Positions 5,996 to 8,874 of a stretch of 8,874 bases of DNA are shown here, one piece after another. The notes under the pieces were generated by a model. It did no database searches and was not told the origin of the DNA. It saw only the letters and a list, made by a program, of their open reading frames with translations. Where the stretch lies: positions 192,950 to 201,823 of the forward strand of contig NZ_CP146964.1 in the NCBI RefSeq assembly GCF_037113525.1. Reading direction: 5' to 3'. The stretch is from Butyrivibrio fibrisolvens. GTDB lineage: Bacteria > Bacillota > Clostridia > Lachnospirales > Lachnospiraceae. The translations under genes were made by a program, and so were the position numbers. Every line of letters starts with the position of its first letter. Within the stretch, counting starts at the first letter, position 1.

Positions 5996-6901
5996 TTACA
6001 CATTACTCTCTATATACTCCAATATTTCATTAAGTGTGTTCTGTTTTTTATTTCTACATATCTTGTGTACGGCAATCTGATTAGATAAACCTATACATCT
6101 CACCATATCATCAGGCTCAAGCCTAAATGCCTTATTAAAAAGCCAGTTTATGAAAATACAGTCTAAAATAGTCTTAAGTTTATCTGCTCCTGTAATCTCC
6201 ATTTTAGTAAGTTCAGTAACATCCTGAACTTCAACTCTGAAGAGCGCATCAACTTTTGCAGGTTTGTTATAGAAATCGTTTTCTCTTGAAACCTCAAATT
6301 TATTAAGATCATATCTAACCTGTCTTAAATTTGTTGTATCAAGACCATTCTTCTCTACCTGATCTTCGCAAAGCTTCTGAGCAGGAAACGCCGGATACGA
6401 AATAAACTCACCATTTTCTAATACTATTCCTGTCACATCATCAGCCATAAGTAAGGCGCCTCTTTTAATAAGCTCCGTAGTGAGAGTTGATTTACCTGCT
6501 CCACTATCTCCTGCTACAATTATTGTTTTATCCTTTATTCGCAAACATGCTCCATGTATCATCAGCATCTTACGATACCAAAGCAGTATTGAAAGACATA
6601 ATCCCGGAAGGAAAACCGCAGCATCATCAACAGTTCCATTCTTGTATTCAATAAAATTGATAGTTTTCTTATTATGAATGTAGAATAAGCCAGCACTGTT
6701 ATGGAACCACATCTCACCCTTCATTATTCCTTTATAATAGCCTTGCTGAATCTGCGGTTCAATAAAATCAGGAATTCCCCCATATATAATCTCTATATCT
6801 GTCTCTATAGGTTCTTTTTCCAATTTTACAAACTGTGGAAATTCATAATCCGACGCAAGTGTAAGACCATATATTTTGTAATAATGTTTTTTATTTTTCA
6901 T
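5996..6901 (-). CDS. HPr kinase-like lasso peptide kinase
   Basis: This 301-residue protein resembles the HPr Ser kinase C-terminal fold used by paeninodin-type lasso kinases. Numbered from ATG 6901, it has IHG at 115-117 (the His preceding the P-loop by about 15 residues, as in HPr kinases), the Walker A motif GDSGAGKST at 131-139, and MADDV at 152-156. It lacks the N-terminal HPr kinase domain, arguing against a role in carbon catabolite control. Known relatives phosphorylate the C-terminal Ser of the lasso precursor or peptide. Here the precursor ends in Arg, so the target is uncertain. I prefer ATG 6901: AAGGAG (6917-6912, overlapping the B2 stop codon) is ten bases away, whereas an in-frame TTG at 6910 is only one base from it. 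It lies between B2 and the cyclase with 14-base gaps on each side. Confidence 0.88.
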   Translation of the reverse strand: MKNKKHYYKIYGLTLASDYEFPQFVKLEKEPIETDIEIIYGGIPDFIEPQIQQGYYKGIMKGEMWFHNSAGLFYIHNKKTINFIEYKNGTVDDAAVFLPGLCLSILLWYRKMLMIHGACLRIKDKTIIVAGDSGAGKSTLTTELIKRGALLMADDVTGIVLENGEFISYPAFPAQKLCEDQVEKNGLDTTNLRQVRYDLNKFEVSRENDFYNKPAKVDALFRVEVQDVTELTKMEITGADKLKTILDCIFINWLFNKAFRLEPDDMVRCIGLSNQIAVHKICRNKKQNTLNEILEYIESNV

Positions 6902-6915
6902 AAAAATCAAACTCC

Positions 6916-7347
6916 TTAATATGTTGCAAACTTAGCAACTGTTGTATATTCATCTCCATTCCCTCCTGTAGCCCAGAGATTCCCACATCTTAGCCACGCA
7001 TGGGCTTCAAGTTTACCCTTTTCTGTTTTCACGCCAAGGTATATGGTACAAGGGATGTTCTTTTTTATTAAGAATTTTCTTAATGAAAGTGCTCTTACTA
7101 GGCACTTCTCTTCCCAAGGAAGTCTTTCTGTGATCCTATTGATGTGAAAAGCATATAGCTTTGCTAAATCAATCTTATCCCTGCTTTCCTCATAAGGAGT
7201 TTCTTCTCCTCTTACTCCAAGCCTGTCTTCAAGCTTTTTAGCAGGTGTATGCTTAACAATATAGCGATAGTAAAAAGAATAAATGTACGCCTTTATTGTT
7301 ACTGACTTTTCTTTGTTATCAAATATAAAGGATCTTAAATTAATCAT
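6916..7347 (-). CDS. Lasso leader peptidase, transglutaminase-like (B2)
   Basis: This 143-residue protein matches the lasso B2 (transglutaminase-like cysteine protease) family in length and motifs. Catalytic Cys82 lies in KCLVRALSLRKFL, followed by IPCTIYLGV, then His116 in EAHAWLR. A candidate third catalytic residue is Asp132 near the C-terminus. It cleaves the leader from the precursor, here expected after residue 18, working with the separate B1 protein that recruits the leader. It is the first gene of a three-gene operon with the kinase and cyclase. Its ribosome binding site is weak (GGTG six bases before the ATG). The N-terminal 60 residues are poorly conserved, as is common in this family. 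Confidence is high because the C, H and surrounding motifs are textbook and the partner genes are adjacent. Confidence 0.92.
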   Translation of the reverse strand: MINLRSFIFDNKEKSVTIKAYIYSFYYRYIVKHTPAKKLEDRLGVRGEETPYEESRDKIDLAKLYAFHINRITERLPWEEKCLVRALSLRKFLIKKNIPCTIYLGVKTEKGKLEAHAWLRCGNLWATGGNGDEYTTVAKFATY

Positions 7348-7677
7348 AATAACACCAAGTTTTTATAATATAGTTCGAATCTGTTAAAGCGCCTAAAAAT
7401 GCCCTTTTTATAAGTTAGGGTAATCTAACAGCATAAGTGTATATACAGCCACCAAGCTCCTGCGCGCATTCAAAATATTATCAGTCTTCTTTAAGATGTG
7501 GAAAAGGGTTTCTTTAGAATTTCAATAACCCTGATAGAATTATCTCTTCCCCCTAAATCAATTGCCCCTAAAACTGTTACATACCTTATTTCAAAAACAA
7601 ATCCTTCAAAAACGGAGTAATTTTAACATAAATCAAATGCCCCGTCAATGAAGGATTTCACTGTAAACTCTTACACT
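7348..7677. other. 330-bp gene-free region between GH5 gene and lasso operon
   Basis: No reading frame longer than about 15 codons with a plausible ribosome binding site is visible on either strand. It must hold the promoter of the B2-kinase-cyclase operon, but I see no convincing -35/-10 pair; a minus-strand TATATT about 25 bases upstream of the B2 start is one possible -10. Other structure includes a perfect 10-base palindrome TGTATATACA (7438-7447), an inverted repeat GTTAG...CTAAC near 7414-7429, and AGGGTT/AACCCT arms at 7505-7510 and 7527-7532. None matches a riboswitch I recognise. Confidence 0.6.
7599..7658 (-). terminator. Long inverted repeat downstream of GH5 gene, possible terminator
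   Basis: Arms AAATCCTTCA (7599-7608) and TGAAGGATTT (7649-7658) are perfect 10-base complements, with a second nested pair ACGG (7612-7615) and CCGT (7642-7645). On the minus strand the structure begins about 20 bases after the GH5 stop codon and is followed by a T-rich GTTTTTG. The large loop and interrupted U-run make it an imperfect intrinsic terminator; an RNA-stabilising hairpin is an alternative. Confidence 0.45.
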
Positions 7678-8790
7678 TTATGAAATTTTATGTCCATTAA
7701 TTAATGCTTCCGCTATCTCTGGAAAATACCATTTCAGATTCTTTCTATCCATAATTGCATAATTAGTCACTTCTGCTGCGGATTTTGCATTTGACCCATT
7801 ATCCCAGAGTATCGGGCACGCTCCTATTTCAGCTGCTTTTTGTGAATAATCGGCTGTATATTGAACTCTATCAACGTTACTATCACCTGTAGTTCCAAAC
7901 TCACCTATTACTATTGCATATCCTCTATCATATAATTTTTTTATGTTATCAAAGCCAGTTTCCATTTTTTCATATTTTAAATAACCATGAACGCCAACTA
8001 ATAGCCTATCTTCAACAGAATCAGTAGGAAGTTCAAAATAATCTATATTTCGCCCATCACAAGTGGCTGCATAAGTATTTATAAGCAAAAATCTGGTAGC
8101 ATTGTTTGATCCCGTTGCTCTAACCAAATCAACAAATAACTGATTCCAATTATTATAGATAGATAATGATTCATATGGAACATCGGTCCATCTGGTATTA
8201 TCATCTACCATCTCATTAAACCCCTCAAGGATCAAATGATCATCATAATCTTTTAAACATTCTGCAATCTGTATTATCATATTGGCAACCTTATCACGGT
8301 TGTCATTGTAATTACTCTTGGAAGCCTTGATCCAACCATCATTACCTGTATCATGATGAATATCAACTATGCAATACATACCGTTATCAATAACCATAGA
8401 AACAACTTCTGATACTCTCAAAAGCCAATTAGGATCAACATTTCCTTTTTCATCAATATGGTTCATGTATGTTACAGGTATCCTGACCGTTCCAAAACCT
8501 TTATCTGCAATCATTTTGATAAGGTCTTCTGTAATAGGTGCATTCCACCAAATTGTTTCATATGTACTCGGATTTGCATCCATAGTAAACATATTGTTCC
8601 AATCACAAACATCTAGTGAATTACCGATATTAATTCCAACGCCCATTTCTCTTACAAAGGCTCTTGACTCTGATGATTCAGCTACTACCTGCTGTTTTGG
8701 TATACCTATGTACCAAAAAACTACTACTGCACATGCTGCAACTATTAGAGCTGTAAAAACTGCTATTATTATTCCAATCTTCTTTTTCAC
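7678..8790 (-). CDS. GH5-family endoglucanase-type hydrolase, membrane-anchored
   Basis: This 370-residue protein begins with KKK and a hydrophobic segment (about 5-30), followed by a single GH5 catalytic domain (about 45-365) with no carbohydrate-binding module. Motifs are MGVGINIGNSLD at 49-60, VRIPV at 102-106 with the conserved Arg, VDIHHD at 142-147, the acid/base Glu193 in GFNE, His268 in VGVHGY, the nucleophile Glu297 in IGEFG, and Trp329 in ILWDNG. All key residues are present, so it should hydrolyse beta-glucans or related plant polysaccharides outside the cell. The hydrophobic stretch is long enough for a transmembrane anchor; V-A-A-C at 17-20 could also be a lipobox, so lipoprotein anchoring is possible. 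The start is GTG 8790, with AGGAGA five bases upstream. It shares the strand with the lasso operon but is separated from it by 330 bases, so the two are probably independent. Confidence 0.9.
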   Translation of the reverse strand: MKKKIGIIIAVFTALIVAACAVVVFWYIGIPKQQVVAESSESRAFVREMGVGINIGNSLDVCDWNNMFTMDANPSTYETIWWNAPITEDLIKMIADKGFGTVRIPVTYMNHIDEKGNVDPNWLLRVSEVVSMVIDNGMYCIVDIHHDTGNDGWIKASKSNYNDNRDKVANMIIQIAECLKDYDDHLILEGFNEMVDDNTRWTDVPYESLSIYNNWNQLFVDLVRATGSNNATRFLLINTYAATCDGRNIDYFELPTDSVEDRLLVGVHGYLKYEKMETGFDNIKKLYDRGYAIVIGEFGTTGDSNVDRVQYTADYSQKAAEIGACPILWDNGSNAKSAAEVTNYAIMDRKNLKWYFPEIAEALINGHKIS

Positions 8791-8825
8791 GTCTATCTCC
8801 TAAACTAGCCTATATATTTCTTAAT

Positions 8826-8859
8826 TAGTGACTGCTACATGCTGTAATTACAATCACTA
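8826..8859. promoter_or_regulatory. Nested inverted repeats upstream of the GH5 gene
   Basis: TAGTGA (8826-8831) and TCACTA (8854-8859) form inverted arms, and a perfect 10-base palindrome TGTAATTACA (8843-8852) lies inside. The site is 36-69 bases upstream of the GH5 start codon, a position suited to an operator or activator site. I see no confident promoter boxes and cannot name the regulator. Confidence 0.35.
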
Positions 8860-8874
8860 CATTAAATTCAATCC

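Noticed and set aside
6902..6910. Upstream TTG start for the kinase
   Set aside because: The AAGGAG site is only one base from that TTG but ten bases from ATG 6901.
7432..7476. Minus-strand 14-codon peptide frame considered as a second precursor
   Set aside because: It has no ribosome binding site, no leader motif, no Thr at -2 and no ring-forming acidic residue.
8369..8803. Plus-strand 144-codon frame
   Set aside because: It is antisense to the GH5 gene, which carries all family catalytic residues; the hydrophobic translation is a shadow of that codon usage.
1..8874. CRISPR arrays, tRNA/rRNA genes, insertion sequences
   Set aside because: No regularly spaced direct repeats, no tRNA-like cloverleaf with CCA end, no transposase motifs and no terminal inverted repeats with target duplications were seen on either strand.

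Overview
The window (AT-rich, roughly 35-40% G+C by eye) most likely comes from a Clostridia/Lachnospiraceae-type Firmicute, possibly a rumen or gut Butyrivibrio relative. This rests on the base composition, AGGAGG/GGGGTG ribosome binding sites, TAA-biased stops and a surface-anchored GH5 glucanase next door. The taxonomic call is inference.

Most of the window (about 1-7350) is a lasso-peptide (RiPP) gene cluster of the paeninodin/pseudomycoidin type. Such clusters add C-terminal tailoring enzymes to the core lasso machinery. Left to right: a nucleotidyltransferase-fold gene cut by the left edge (-); a divergent intergenic region with a 21-bp palindrome; a PqqD-like RRE protein, B1 (+); a family-2 glycosyltransferase broken by an in-frame TGA (+); a bidirectional terminator; a second nucleotidyltransferase paralogous to the first (-); a divergent promoter region; a 49-codon lasso precursor gene (+) at 3891-4040; a terminator; then a tight minus-strand operon, read from the right, of B2 leader peptidase, HPr-kinase-like kinase and asparagine-synthetase-like cyclase.

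Proposed pathway (known roles of the families plus inference): B1 binds the W-x-x-P-x-M motif of the leader and B2 cuts after residue 18, two residues past the conserved Thr17. The cyclase then activates Glu26 and joins it to the new N-terminal Gly19, giving an 8-residue ring with a 23-residue loop/tail. The kinase phosphorylates the peptide, and one or both nucleotidyltransferases, perhaps once with the glycosyltransferase, extend the modification. The main puzzle is that the precursor ends in Pro-Arg, not the C-terminal Ser that known lasso kinases modify. No ABC exporter or isopeptidase is visible.

To the right, after a 330-bp gene-free stretch with several inverted repeats, lies a membrane-anchored GH5 endoglucanase-type gene (-) with a GTG start. 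It is probably unrelated to the peptide pathway.
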